A DNA stretch of 64,000 bases from Salinibacter altiplanensis (GCF_002894645.1 NZ_NCQY01000002.1:150901-214900), one strand, 5' to 3'. Counted from the first letter of the stretch, positions 45,562 through 55,625 are shown. Program-made: numbers and translations. The notes: generated by a model not told the origin, from the sequence alone.

Positions 45562-46983
45562 ATGGTTTTCGCCTTTCTCCTCCGCATGCCCATTGCAGAC
45601 TACGGAATCATCGGTCGCGTCGTTGTTCTTGGGGGGGCACTTGCGGTGAGTGCAGTTCTCGGGCCTTTTCCCGCGGAACAGAAGGCGCGTGGTCAGACAA
45701 CCACCCAGCCGGAGCGGAGGGGGGCGGTTGCCGACTCGACTTCGGGCCGGAGAGAGGGGCGCGATACCAGTCGCGCGGGCCGGTGGCGTGAGGTGCGTCG
45801 TCGAAAGGCCCAGTCGATGGAGGAGCACGGCCCGACCTTTGTCCAGCGGGCAACGTCGTTCGTGACCAACATTGGGGGCGCCGTCGTGCCTCATCGCCTG
45901 ATTCTTGATGTGCCCCAGTTGGAGGTCGCTGACTTCCACCCCGTCTTCGGAGGACTCGACGGAGATGCCGGGACGACGGCCGGGGTGCTCTACGCACCGG
46001 CGTTTTGGACGGGAGAGGGGCGCCTCGCCGAGGCAGAGGTCCTCGGAAGTCTCCGTGGCTACTATGGGGCGGGGGCGCGCTTCGGCACGGTTTCTGAACC
46101 CTACATGGGGTACGCGTACGCTCGGTACCACCATCGCCCCCGGGAGGGCTTCTACGGGGTTGGGGCCGATAGCCGAGTCGATACGGAGGCCGGCTTCCGC
46201 CTGAATCAGGGTGTAGTGGGGGGGCTGCTGGGATGGGCGCCTCGGTCCAGCGTGCTTCTTGGGGGACACCTTTCGTATCAGGCGAACCGCTACGGAACCG
46301 GGCGGGGCGACCGGCCGACGGTGGCGGAGCAGTTTGGGGCGACGCTTCCGGGCGTGGGAACCGACATGGACTATCTGATGCTCGGGGCGTTCTTCGAGCT
46401 TGATGTCCGGGACGCCCCGTATACTCGCGCGTTTGGACACCGCTTTGCCCCAACAAAGCCGCGACTGCGAGGGGTGTCGCTCGACGCGTCCCGTGGGTTC
46501 TACCTGGCCTCCGAGGTGACACACAACGTGAGCATGCGGGGACAAGACGTTGACTTCACCCGCTTCACGCTCGACGTTCGGGAGTTTATGCCGATCAGCG
46601 AAGGATTGCTCCACGGCTTTTCCTTTCGCCAGTTCGCGTCGGTAACCCACTCGGGGGATGGACGCGTGCCGTTCTATCGGTTGCAATCGGTGGGGGGGGC
46701 ACGGTCGCTCCGGGGATATCCGTCGGGGCGATTCCGCGACCGGAACGTGCTCCTGGCAAACGCAGAGGTGCGATGCCAGATCTGGCACTGGATCGACATG
46801 GCGGTCTTTGCCGACGCGGGGCACGTGTTTCGCACCTTTCGGGAGGTACATTTTGCGGATCCGCGGGTCGGGTACGGGCTTGGATTTCGAATCAAGAACG
46901 AAGGCAAAACGCTGGGGCGCGTCGACGTGGCCCGGGGACAAGAAGGATGGGAACTGCACCTTGACTTGGGCTCTCTCTTTTAG
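45562..46983 (+). CDS. BamA/TamA-family outer-membrane barrel protein
   Basis: A 473-residue protein with an N-terminal hydrophobic segment, a basic linker, and a C-terminal barrel. The Omp85 loop-6 type motif appears as VGGARSLRGYPSGRFRDRN near residue 375, followed by barrel strands (NVLLANAEVRCQIW, VGYGLGFRIKNEG) and a final strand ending in Leu-Phe. The N-terminal POTRA domains of BamA are not visible. The next gene begins five bases after its stop, so the two are translationally linked. Family assignment is good; cargo is unknown. Confidence 0.78.
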   Translation: MVFAFLLRMPIADYGIIGRVVVLGGALAVSAVLGPFPAEQKARGQTTTQPERRGAVADSTSGRREGRDTSRAGRWREVRRRKAQSMEEHGPTFVQRATSFVTNIGGAVVPHRLILDVPQLEVADFHPVFGGLDGDAGTTAGVLYAPAFWTGEGRLAEAEVLGSLRGYYGAGARFGTVSEPYMGYAYARYHHRPREGFYGVGADSRVDTEAGFRLNQGVVGGLLGWAPRSSVLLGGHLSYQANRYGTGRGDRPTVAEQFGATLPGVGTDMDYLMLGAFFELDVRDAPYTRAFGHRFAPTKPRLRGVSLDASRGFYLASEVTHNVSMRGQDVDFTRFTLDVREFMPISEGLLHGFSFRQFASVTHSGDGRVPFYRLQSVGGARSLRGYPSGRFRDRNVLLANAEVRCQIWHWIDMAVFADAGHVFRTFREVHFADPRVGYGLGFRIKNEGKTLGRVDVARGQEGWELHLDLGSLF

Positions 46984-46988
46984 CCACC

Positions 46989-48659
46989 ATGCACGGCACG
47001 CTCTCCGGGTTGACACGAGGGGTGCAGGGCCGGTGTGCAGGTGCTCTGCTGGGTCTGTTGGTCTTCATGGGGGGACTGTCGCCCGCGGTCGCGCAGCGGT
47101 TTCTGTCGGATGATCCGCTGTGGCACGACCCCGATCGCATGGACATGCCCTTCCCGACGCCAACGCCGTCGGCGCACGGGATTGGGCCCTTGGAATTTTT
47201 TAAGCGCAGCTTCGGGGGGCCGGGCGACGACGCCGGGCCGGCGCAAAACATCAACACCGTGGGAGGGGTCCCGAACTCCTCCTGGTATACCAACCGGCAC
47301 TACCGGTCGTCCATGTCGTCGGCGGCCCTTCAACGGGGGCCGAACCAAGAGCCTGGGCCGTCGCGCCAATCGACATGGCGCGTGGTAGACCTGTTGACGA
47401 CGGGGGAGCTTCCGCGTGCCGTCATCCGGGACACCACCGGCCGGACATATCGCATTCTCTTTGACGCGCCGGCCCATCCGGAGATGGCAACGGGCGCCGC
47501 CATGATCAGCAGCCGTCTGCTGCATGCGCTCGGCTACAACGTGCCCCAGCATTGGCTGCGTCGCACGCGGGCCGGGCGCTTGGTGCCGGCACCGGACCGT
47601 GGGGTCACGCAGTCCCGAGTGGACAGCCTTCTCGCATCGGCCGCCCAACGCCCGGACGGTACGTATCGGGCCCTCGTGACCCGAATTCCAGACGTCGAAC
47701 GTCGCATCGGTCCGTTTCAGTTCAACGGAACCCGGGCGGACGACGGGAACGATGTGTTCCCGCACGAAGACCGACGTGAGCTCCGGGGCCTTCGGGTCGT
47801 TGCGGCGTGGATTCACCACAGCGCGCTCCGTTCCCGCCATACGCTCGATGTCGGGGTGACGGTGGAAGGACGTCGGTTTGTGCGGCACTATTTGACGGAC
47901 CTGCACCTTACGCTCGGCAGTGGCGGGGCCGCCCCGAAACCGGCGTGGTCGGGACACGAGCACGTGCTGGAACTGGGCCGTGTGTTCGAGCGCATCGGGA
48001 CGCTCGGGCTGAGTGGTGGAGAATGGGCAGAGACAGGGCTCCTCAGCGACTCGACCGTTGGTCGGTACGGCGCGAACGGGTTTGATCCACGCACGTGGCG
48101 TCCCGAATGGCCCAACCTTGCGTTCCAGAGCGCCACCCCTGCCGACGCATTCTGGGCCGCGAAGAAGATTCAGAATTTCTCGCGGGAGGAATTGCGTACC
48201 ATCGTGAGAACGGCGAACTACTCTTCGCAGGATGTCGCCCACCACATGGTTCAAACGCTCCGTGCACGACGAAATGCCATCGGGCGGGTGTTTCTGGACT
48301 GGGGGGACGGCCTCGACCGATTTGCCGTCCAGTCCGGACGCCTCACCTTTGAGGACCTTCGGGCGGCACACGGGCAGGTCCCCGATACCCTGCAGCGGAC
48401 TGTCGAATGGCGAGCGTACGACAACCGAGCGAAGAAGGTGGGGTCGGTCCTGACGCGTACGTCTTCAGCCCGGGCATCGCTGCCCATTCCCAACTACTCT
48501 CCGCCCTACCTCCGCGCCACCCTGGTGACGCCCCGGGCGGGCACAACCCAGGTCTTTGTGCGCCAGACCAAGCAGGGCCGGGCGTCGCCCGGGGGGCGAC
48601 TGCGTCGACGCGTGGTCGGGGTTGAACGTGCGGACACCGCCGCGGTGCAGGTGCCTTAA
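46989..48659 (+). CDS. Secreted protein paired with the BamA-like barrel, possibly kinase-fold
   Basis: A 556-residue protein with signal peptide (ALLGLLVFMGGLSPAVAQ). Conserved-looking blocks are NTVGGVPNSSWYTNR near residue 90, YRILFDAPAHPEMATGAAMIS, LGYNVPQHWL, VAAWIHHSALRSRHTLD (W274-D287), and FVRHYLTDLHLTLGSG (Asp304). From memory, related proteins in other phyla read NHxDxxxxNTLD and HYLIDFGxxLGSG at the last two, i.e. a kinase-like D...N...DFG pattern; here these are degenerate. It is five bases downstream of the barrel gene. Function unknown; the kinase-fold idea is inference. Confidence 0.7.
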   Translation: MHGTLSGLTRGVQGRCAGALLGLLVFMGGLSPAVAQRFLSDDPLWHDPDRMDMPFPTPTPSAHGIGPLEFFKRSFGGPGDDAGPAQNINTVGGVPNSSWYTNRHYRSSMSSAALQRGPNQEPGPSRQSTWRVVDLLTTGELPRAVIRDTTGRTYRILFDAPAHPEMATGAAMISSRLLHALGYNVPQHWLRRTRAGRLVPAPDRGVTQSRVDSLLASAAQRPDGTYRALVTRIPDVERRIGPFQFNGTRADDGNDVFPHEDRRELRGLRVVAAWIHHSALRSRHTLDVGVTVEGRRFVRHYLTDLHLTLGSGGAAPKPAWSGHEHVLELGRVFERIGTLGLSGGEWAETGLLSDSTVGRYGANGFDPRTWRPEWPNLAFQSATPADAFWAAKKIQNFSREELRTIVRTANYSSQDVAHHMVQTLRARRNAIGRVFLDWGDGLDRFAVQSGRLTFEDLRAAHGQVPDTLQRTVEWRAYDNRAKKVGSVLTRTSSARASLPIPNYSPPYLRATLVTPRAGTTQVFVRQTKQGRASPGGRLRRRVVGVERADTAAVQVP

Positions 48660-48782
48660 CCGGGCCCGCGTGACGTGGAAGGGGAAGACAAAGCCCCTAA
48701 ATGGGCACAAAAATTGAATTTCTCCTAACAATACACAATAATGAACGACAGTTTTTCTCTCCGAATAAAAAGGAAAAACGTT

Positions 48783-49094
48783 ATGTCGCTTGCAAAGGCC
48801 TGGGTCGTACCTATTTTGCTTATCGTCGTGGGGTGTGGAAGTGCGGAGGATTCCCCAATGGAGACGGATGCTTACAATGGAACCATTACTGAGATAGACG
48901 CCGAAGAGCGCGAAGTGCACGTTGAGGTGCCGGACGAGGGAACCATGGAGCTTGCCTTCACGGACACGACACAGGTGCTAAAGAACTTTCTGGAGATGCC
49001 CTTCGACTCTCTGAACGCCGACCGGAAGGTGCGCGTGGAGGTCACGGAGGCTGGGGAGCAGCCGATCCCGACGTCGGTTACCCTCTTGGAGTAA
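48783..49094 (+). CDS. Small lipoprotein
   Basis: A 103-residue predicted lipoprotein with MSLAKAWVVPILLIVVGC as signal and lipobox, then an acidic OB-like segment (YNGTITEIDAEEREVHVEVPD, KVRVEVTEAG). The ATG at 48783 has an AAGGA ribosome-binding site nine bases upstream; an in-frame ATG at 48741 has none. The 100 bases upstream are AT-rich and probably hold the promoter. Function unknown. Confidence 0.75.
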   Translation: MSLAKAWVVPILLIVVGCGSAEDSPMETDAYNGTITEIDAEEREVHVEVPDEGTMELAFTDTTQVLKNFLEMPFDSLNADRKVRVEVTEAGEQPIPTSVTLLE

Positions 49095-49228
49095 GCCACC
49101 GCCTGGTGCCGAGATGTGATGGCATGTGATGCCCTCGCCCAACAACCCCGGCGTCCTCTGTATCGAAGGGGCGCGGGGTGCCTTTTCTGATGGCCCGGAC
49201 GAACGCCGTGTGCAGGGCGAACGGGGGC

Positions 49229-52200
49229 TCAGTTTCCCTTTAATGCGATGTTGTCGGGGCCAAAGATGCGCTGGGCCCCGCGCATGAACTCGGCGGTTGG
49301 CTCCACGACGTAGGCGCGGCTGCGGAGGCGCTCCTGGCCCCGAAGCTCAGGGGCGTCCACGTCGAAATAAAGGGTGCAGCTCCCCTCGGTTCGCTCGCAG
49401 AGCCGCTGAAAGGTCTGAAGGTCGTCGGGCATCACCTGGTCGAGGTCCACGGTGAGGATCACTTCGCTCACCATCTGCTCGCGGACCTTCCACATGGGGG
49501 TGATGTCCTTGGCGAGCACTTTTACGGTGCCGCCGCGCACCTCCACGTTGCCTTTTGCGAGGATGACGTTGTCGACCTCCAGGTAGGGCTGCACGCGGTC
49601 GAGGATGCTGGAGAAAATCACCATTTCGCCCTGGCCCGTAAAGTCCTCGATCGTAGCGAACGCGATGGGCTTGCCGGACTTCGTGGTGTTGCGGTCCACG
49701 TCGGTGACGATGCCGCAGAAGGTGCGGACGGGTCCCCGGTTGCGGCCGTCGCCCCCGGCGGCCTGCTCGATCACCTGCTCGAGCTGGTCCGGCTCGCCGA
49801 AGTGGGCGGTCGCGAAGGCGTCGGCCTCCGCGCGGTATTCGTCGAGCGGATGGCCGGAGACGTAAAAGCCCAGCACCTCGTGCTCCTCTTTCAGGCGCTG
49901 CGACTTCGCCCAGGTTTCCGCGTCCGGCAGGCCGGGCTGCATCGCTTCGGTGCCCGCGTCGCCGTTGCCGAAGAGCGAGTTCTGGCCAGCCATGCGGTCG
50001 TGCTGCACCTTTTGGCCATAGCGCACGGCCTTGTCCATGATCTCCATGAGCTGCGCGCGGTGGCCCTCCAGGTCGTCGAGCGCCCCGGCCTGGGTGAGCG
50101 CCTCCAGCGTGCGCTTGTTGACCGTGCCCAGGTCCACGTTCTTCGTGAGGTCGAAGATCGAGTCGAAGGGCCCGTGTTCCGCCCGGGCCTCAATCAGGGC
50201 ATGGATCGCCTTCTCGCCCGCGTTCTTGATGGCCGCGAGGCCGAAGCGGACGCGGTACGCGCCGTCCGGGCCCTGCTCCACGGTGAAGCGCGACTGGCTG
50301 CGGTTGATGGAGGGAGGGAGGACCTCCAGGCCCATGCTCCGGGCCTCCTCCAACACCTTGGACAACTTGTCGGTGTTGTCCATCTCGTTGGTCATCGCCG
50401 CCGCCATAAACTCCGGCGGGTAGTGGGCCTTCAGGTAGGCCGTGCGGTAGGCGACCAGCGAGTAGGCGGCCGAGTGTGATTTGTTGAAGCCGTACCCGGC
50501 GAATTCGTTGATGATGTCGAAGAGCTCGTCCGCCTCGTCCTCCGGGATGTCGTTCTCCGCCTTGCATCCCTGGATGAACTTCTCCCGCTGCTTGCGCATG
50601 AGCTTTTCCTTCTTCTTGCCCATCGCGCGGCGCAGGATGTCCGCCTCACCGAGGGAGAAGCCGGCCAGCTCGCGGGCCATCTGCATCACCTGTTCCTGAA
50701 AGACGGCGATGCCGTAGGTCGGCTCCAGAATGTCCTCCAGTAGCGGATGCGGGTACTCCACCTCCTCCCGCCCGTGCTTGCGGGCCACGTAGGTGGGAAT
50801 GTTTTCCATCGGCCCCGGCCGGTAGAGCGCGTTCATGGCGATCAGGTCGCCGATCTCCGTCGGCTTCAGGGTGCGGAGGTGCTCCCGCATGCCGGTCGAC
50901 TCGAACTGGAAAATCGAGACCGTATCGCCGCGCTGGAAGAGCTCGAACGTGTCCTCGTCGTCGAGCGGAATGTCGTCGATGTTGAGGTCCACGTCGCGGG
51001 TGTCCTCGACGAGCTCGACGGCGTCCTCGATGAGCGTGAGTGTCTTGAGGCCGAGGAAGTCCATCTTCAGCAGCCCAAACTCCTCCACCCAGTCGCCGTC
51101 GTACTGGGTCGTGACGACCTCCTCGCCCTTGCTCTTGGCGACGGAGACGGGCACGTAGTCGCTGATCTCGCCGGGCGCGATGATGACCCCGGCGGCGTGG
51201 ACCCCGGTGTGCCGCACCGATCCCTCCAGTACCTCGGCGTACTGCATCATCTCGCGGACCTCAGGGTTGTCCGCGTCCTTGAGCGCGCGGAAGTCGGGGT
51301 TCTGGTCAAGGGCCTGGTCAAGGTCCACGCCCGGCCCGTCGGGGATCATCTTGGCGATTTCGTCGGCGCGGTCCAGCGGAATGTCCAGCACGCGCGACAC
51401 GTCGCGCACCGCGGTCTTCGCGCCCATGGTGCCGAAGGTGACGATCTGGCACACGTTTTCCTGCCCGTACTTCTCCACCACGTAGTCGATCACCTTCTCG
51501 CGGCCCCGGTCGTCGAAGTCGATGTCGATGTCCGGCATCGATACGCGCTCCGGGTTCAGGAAGCGCTCGAAGAGCAGGTCGTACTCGAGCGGGTCCACGT
51601 TGGTGATGCCGAGGCAGTAGCTCACGCAGCTTCCGGCGGCGGAGCCGCGCCCCGGCCCCACACGGACGTCGAGCTCGCGGGCCGCGTCCGTGAAGTCCTG
51701 GACGATGAGGAAGTAGCCGGAGTATCCTTCATCGGCGATAATGCCGAGCTCGTGGTTGAGCCGGTCGACGACCGTTTGCGGCAGCGGATCCCCGTAGCGC
51801 TCCTTCGCCCGCTCGAACGCGAGGTGGCGAAGGTACGCGTCCATGCCTTCAAACCCGTCCGGAATGGGGTAGTGGGGCATCAACAGGTCCCCCATCGGAA
51901 GGTCGAATGAGCACTTGTCGGCCACCTTGTTGGTGTTGACGAGCGCCTCGCGCTGAAACTCCTCGGGGATGCCCGTGAGGGCCTCCGTCATGCCCTCCGA
52001 GTCCTTCAGGTAAAACTGGTCGTTGCTGAAGCGCATCCGGTTGGGGTCGTTGTAGTCGTCCCCCGTCTGCAGGCAGAGCAGGATGTCCTGCGCCTCGTGG
52101 TCCTGCTGGTTGACGTAGTGGACGTCGTTGGTGGCCAGCACCTCCACGTCGTATTCCTTGGCCCACCGCAGCAGCACCTCGTTGACGGTGTGCTGGTCGT

Positions 52201-52729
52201 CGATGTCGTGGTCCTGGATCTCGATGTAGTAGTCGTCCCCGAAGATGTCGAGGTACTCCTCGAATTTCTGGCGGGCCGCCGCCTCGCCCTCGTTCAGGAT
52301 CATCTGCGGCACCTGGCCCTGCAGACAGCAGGTGGTGGCCACGAGGCCCTCGTGGTGCTCGCGCAGCAGGGAGAGGTCGATGCGCGGCTTGTAGTAGAAG
52401 CCCTCCAGGAAGGAGGTAGAGGAGAGCTGCATCAGGTTCTCGTAGCCGGTCTGGCTTTTTGCCAGAAGCACCTGGTGGTACCGGGTGGGGTCGGACTGGT
52501 CCTGGATGCCGCTCGGCGTCAGGTAGAACTCGCACCCGATGATCGGCTGGACGTCGGAGTTCTTCGCTGTGGTGTAGAACTCGGGAACGCCGTAGAGATT
52601 GCCGTGGTCGGTGATGGCGACGGCCGGAATGTCGCGGCGCTCGGCGCTTTCGATGAGATTGTCGATGCCGGCGGCACCGTCGAGCAGAGAGTACTGCGTG
52701 TGGCAGTGGAGGTGGGAAAAATTGGGCAT
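49229..52729 (-). CDS. dnaE: DNA polymerase III alpha subunit
   Basis: The main replicative polymerase. The 1166-residue product has an N-terminal PHP domain (FSHLHCHTQYSLLDGAAG at residues 3-20), the catalytic palm (VGPGRGSAAGSCVSY and MPDIDIDFDDRGR with the metal-binding Asp residues near residues 370-400), the beta-binding region, and a C-terminal OB domain (MVIFSSILDRVQ, GTVKVLAKDI). ATG 52729 gives the family start; the open frame upstream to 52783 is unrelated. It is DnaE1-type in length. Confidence 0.98.
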   Translation of the reverse strand: MPNFSHLHCHTQYSLLDGAAGIDNLIESAERRDIPAVAITDHGNLYGVPEFYTTAKNSDVQPIIGCEFYLTPSGIQDQSDPTRYHQVLLAKSQTGYENLMQLSSTSFLEGFYYKPRIDLSLLREHHEGLVATTCCLQGQVPQMILNEGEAAARQKFEEYLDIFGDDYYIEIQDHDIDDQHTVNEVLLRWAKEYDVEVLATNDVHYVNQQDHEAQDILLCLQTGDDYNDPNRMRFSNDQFYLKDSEGMTEALTGIPEEFQREALVNTNKVADKCSFDLPMGDLLMPHYPIPDGFEGMDAYLRHLAFERAKERYGDPLPQTVVDRLNHELGIIADEGYSGYFLIVQDFTDAARELDVRVGPGRGSAAGSCVSYCLGITNVDPLEYDLLFERFLNPERVSMPDIDIDFDDRGREKVIDYVVEKYGQENVCQIVTFGTMGAKTAVRDVSRVLDIPLDRADEIAKMIPDGPGVDLDQALDQNPDFRALKDADNPEVREMMQYAEVLEGSVRHTGVHAAGVIIAPGEISDYVPVSVAKSKGEEVVTTQYDGDWVEEFGLLKMDFLGLKTLTLIEDAVELVEDTRDVDLNIDDIPLDDEDTFELFQRGDTVSIFQFESTGMREHLRTLKPTEIGDLIAMNALYRPGPMENIPTYVARKHGREEVEYPHPLLEDILEPTYGIAVFQEQVMQMARELAGFSLGEADILRRAMGKKKEKLMRKQREKFIQGCKAENDIPEDEADELFDIINEFAGYGFNKSHSAAYSLVAYRTAYLKAHYPPEFMAAAMTNEMDNTDKLSKVLEEARSMGLEVLPPSINRSQSRFTVEQGPDGAYRVRFGLAAIKNAGEKAIHALIEARAEHGPFDSIFDLTKNVDLGTVNKRTLEALTQAGALDDLEGHRAQLMEIMDKAVRYGQKVQHDRMAGQNSLFGNGDAGTEAMQPGLPDAETWAKSQRLKEEHEVLGFYVSGHPLDEYRAEADAFATAHFGEPDQLEQVIEQAAGGDGRNRGPVRTFCGIVTDVDRNTTKSGKPIAFATIEDFTGQGEMVIFSSILDRVQPYLEVDNVILAKGNVEVRGGTVKVLAKDITPMWKVREQMVSEVILTVDLDQVMPDDLQTFQRLCERTEGSCTLYFDVDAPELRGQERLRSRAYVVEPTAEFMRGAQRIFGPDNIALKGN

Positions 52730-53485
52730 ACGAGCGCGAGGCGTCAGAGGGACGGTTCCGGAACGGAGAAGTACGGACTCCAACGCCCAACTAAAATGAT
52801 GCCCGTTCGGGAATCAATGGATTCCTGTCGGTTTCCAGTCAAGGTTCGCGCTAACCCCCTCTCGTCCTACGGGCCGGCAGGAGGGGCGGGCACGAGGCCA
52901 CAGACAGCTTCGAGAGCGAGAAAATTCCCATACGTGTCGGTGTCGAGCTGGCGGGCGGGCCTGCACGTCATCGCCCTTCCAGCGGTCGAAGCCGGCGTCC
53001 TGCATGAGGCGGGCTATGGCGATGTTCATTCCGTTGATGCGGGCCGCCTGGTCGAGGTCAAACCGGCCGGCACGAGTGTCGCGACTGGCGAGGTGCAGCC
53101 GAGTACACCCAGTGGGCGAAGCCGAACAAGGGCGCCCAAACGACCCCCTGCATCCTCTCTACACGACAAGAACTATTGGTGTGAGATCCAGCCTGACCGC
53201 TCCGCAATCGGCTATTCTGAGAGAGCCTACGCCCGAGTGATGGAAACGAAGCGCCCGAATGCTCCTGTGGGGGACCTCTTCGGGTCCGGCGAAGCGTCGA
53301 GCCTTTCGGCCGTATGCTTTGAGGAGGCCTCCGCCTCGTTCGGAGAGCCCCTTCGCTGGTGTTCAGGAGGATCCGTAGTAAGAAGCTGGTATGTTGATTT
53401 TCCCTCGTGATAGGGGCACCTTCCCCGAAACATTGGGAAACATCCGAGGACGCTCGAGAGGCACGGACCGTTCGCCACACAGCTC
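52730..53485. other. Intergenic region of about 750 bases with a possible gene remnant
   Basis: Between dnaE and the DUF819 gene stop. Most of it shows no usable frame. A 135-base minus-strand stretch at 52967-53101 has strongly coding-like codons and is listed separately; the rest is unexplained. Confidence 0.5.
52967..53101 (-). pseudogene. Possible gene fragment
   Basis: On the minus strand this reads RLHLASRDTRAGRFDLDQ then AARINGMNIAIARLMQDAGF and DRWKGDD, with GC-rich third positions like neighbouring genes. No start lies upstream in frame except an internal ATG at 53029 and the sequence turns non-coding after it, so this is probably the rest of a decayed gene. I do not recognise the family. 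Confidence 0.35.
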
Positions 53486-54712
53486 TCACACCGCCACCAT
53501 GCTGATGAGTAGGCCACAGCCCCAGGCCGCGTAGATGCCGAGGATGTAGCCGGCCACGCCCATGAGCAGCCCCACCGGCGCCAGTGCCGGCAGGTAAACG
53601 CCCGCGACGATGGGGGCACTGGCGGCCCCTCCTACGTTCGCCATGCTGCCCGTGGCCACAAAAAAGAGGGGCGCATTCATGATGCGTGCTGCCGCCAGCA
53701 GGAACGCGATGTGGATGGCGATCCATACGACGCCGGCCAGCAGGTAGAGCGGCACGTCGAGCACCGCAGCGAGGTCGGCCTTGGCGCCGATGGAGGTAAG
53801 CAGGAGGTAGAGTGCGAAGTAGCCCATCCGCGAGGCACCAGCGTCCTCCATCTTCTGCAGCGGTGTAAACGAGAAGGCCAGCCCCGCCGTTACCACCAGC
53901 AGGATGGCCCAGGTGCTCGCCGAGATGATGCCCCCCACGGTCGGAAACCAGCCGCCCACGGCCCGCGCCACCACGGTGGCCGCCAGGGCCAGTCCCACCA
54001 TCACCGCCAGGTCCGATAGCGTTACGGGTCGGTGCGTGTCCGTGGCCTCTTCCATCGTTTTGTTGAGCCGGTCCATCGCCGTGGTGTCGGCGTCAATCCA
54101 GTCGTCGAAGCGGTCCTGGTAGGCGCTCAAGAAGATGAGTACCCCCATCCAGCCGTACCCGGCCACCACGTCCACCACCAGGAGCGGGCCCAGCGTGCTG
54201 TCGGGCGTGCTAAAGCTTTGCTTCATGGCCACCATGTTGGCCGTGCCGCCGATCCAGCTTCCCGAGAGGGCGGCGAATCCTTTCCAGGCCACGGGATCCT
54301 CGAAGAACGGCCCAAAGATGGCGAACACGACCGGCCCGCCCACGATGATGCCGAGTGTCCCGGCGCACATCATGAACAGTGCCATCGGGCCCAGGCGGAG
54401 AATGGCCTTCACGTCGGCCGTAATCATGAGCAGGAAGAGCGAGAAGGGCAGGAGGTAGGTGGACATCCAGTCGTACACTGGACTCTCGGCCGGGGTTAGG
54501 CCGGCGGTGGTCAAGAGCATCGGCACGAAGTACGCCCAAATGACCGGCGGGAGGTATTTGAAGAGGGGGGCGAAGCGTTCAAAGGATTCCAGCCAGAACA
54601 CAAGCCCGAGAACAGCGCTGAAGAGCGCGATGATGGCCATCGGGTCGGACACCAGGGGAGAGGCAAACACGAGGGACACGTTTCTTGGAGGAGCCTCGAT
54701 GAAACTGCCCAC
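53486..54712 (-). CDS. DUF819 family membrane protein
   Basis: A 408-residue polytopic protein with about ten hydrophobic helices, matching the DUF819 (YjcL) family: FERFAPLFKYLPPVIWAYF, LSGSWIGGTANMVAMKQ near residue 150, TSIGAKADLAAVLD near residue 312, and NVGGAASAPIVAG near residue 366. The two Gly-rich inverted repeats resemble transporter re-entrant loops. The start is a GTG at 54712; other GTGs (about residues 12-22) are possible. Substrate unknown. Confidence 0.85.
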   Translation of the reverse strand: MGSFIEAPPRNVSLVFASPLVSDPMAIIALFSAVLGLVFWLESFERFAPLFKYLPPVIWAYFVPMLLTTAGLTPAESPVYDWMSTYLLPFSLFLLMITADVKAILRLGPMALFMMCAGTLGIIVGGPVVFAIFGPFFEDPVAWKGFAALSGSWIGGTANMVAMKQSFSTPDSTLGPLLVVDVVAGYGWMGVLIFLSAYQDRFDDWIDADTTAMDRLNKTMEEATDTHRPVTLSDLAVMVGLALAATVVARAVGGWFPTVGGIISASTWAILLVVTAGLAFSFTPLQKMEDAGASRMGYFALYLLLTSIGAKADLAAVLDVPLYLLAGVVWIAIHIAFLLAAARIMNAPLFFVATGSMANVGGAASAPIVAGVYLPALAPVGLLMGVAGYILGIYAAWGCGLLISMVAV

Positions 54713-54800
54713 AACCTGCCACAGCGTGGGGAAAGGGTCAATGTGTCCAATGGGCCGCCTGGGTGGAATGTGCGCGAAAACTCCGGCGGCGACAGGGGAA

Positions 54801-55625
54801 AATGATCAGCACCGCGCAGGGGCTGTCCTGCGGAGCACGACGGGGCGGCGCCTTTTGCGCGACGGCGCACCGCTCCAGGCCATCGATGCCCTCCGGCCCT
54901 TCCACGACGCCGTTGAGCCGACCTTCTCGTTCGTGACGGAGGCCCGGGCCCTGCTCGATGCCGCCAGTGCGAACGTGCTCAACCGGATTCGATCGCCTTC
55001 GTCCGTCGCTCCTCCGTCGGCCCCGCCATTCTGAGCTACAGAAACGGCTGGACGCGGAAGGCTGGGACAGCGAATCCCGAGAGGTTCTCCAACTCATGAA
55101 CGAAAACATTCACGAGGACCAAGAGGTCTTTGGAGAAGAGATTATGGAGAGCCTTCGCCGCAGCCCATCAGTCCTACTACGAGATTGTCGCGGCCATGAA
55201 CGCGGTGCTCACAAGCGATCAGGCGCGGTTCTCGGGCGCGTGGGGCGCGCCCTGGAAAAAGTGACGGATCTGGCTTTGCTCAATGACATGCAGCAGTGGC
55301 GACTGGCCAGTGAGCTTCCCCCGGAGGACGTGTCGGAGCGTGCCGTCAGGCTCGCGAAGGAAGCCCGGTCGCACCGGGGGGCGGGAGAGCTCGGAGCCGC
55401 CAGGGACAGGCCCGCTACGCCGAGGCGTGGGACGTTCTGTGGGGACGGTGCGAGCCGCTGAAGGATGAGAGCTACGCCCTGCTCGCCAAAACCTACGTCG
55501 GCATGGACGTCTAGGACGGCGTGCAGTGGGCCGTTCAGCAGGCCGAAGCGCTGTCGCCCCGCCGGTCCGTCTTTGCGGAGCACATGGCTGCGGTGCGCAC
55601 CACGGCCGCCGAGCGGAACTCAGTG
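54801..55625 (+). pseudogene. Decayed gene, TPR-like in its 3' part
   Basis: Several coding-like stretches follow each other in different frames: LLRDGAPLQAIDALRPFHDA near 54860; LDAEGWDSESREVLQLMNEN near 55050; AHQSYYEIVAAMNAVLTSDQ near 55165; and RYAEAWDVLWGRCEPLKDES near 55410, the last crossed by an in-frame TAG at 55512-55514 before DGVQWAVQQAEALSP. The final part looks like tetratricopeptide repeats. At least three frame changes and one stop mean the gene is broken. It runs into the 3' end of convergent lgt. Original function unknown. Confidence 0.5.

Noticed and set aside
49145-49195. Terminator-like GC hairpin between the small lipoprotein gene and dnaE
   Set aside because: The stem has a bulge and the T-run is short and interrupted; may act as a weak bidirectional terminator but support is too weak.
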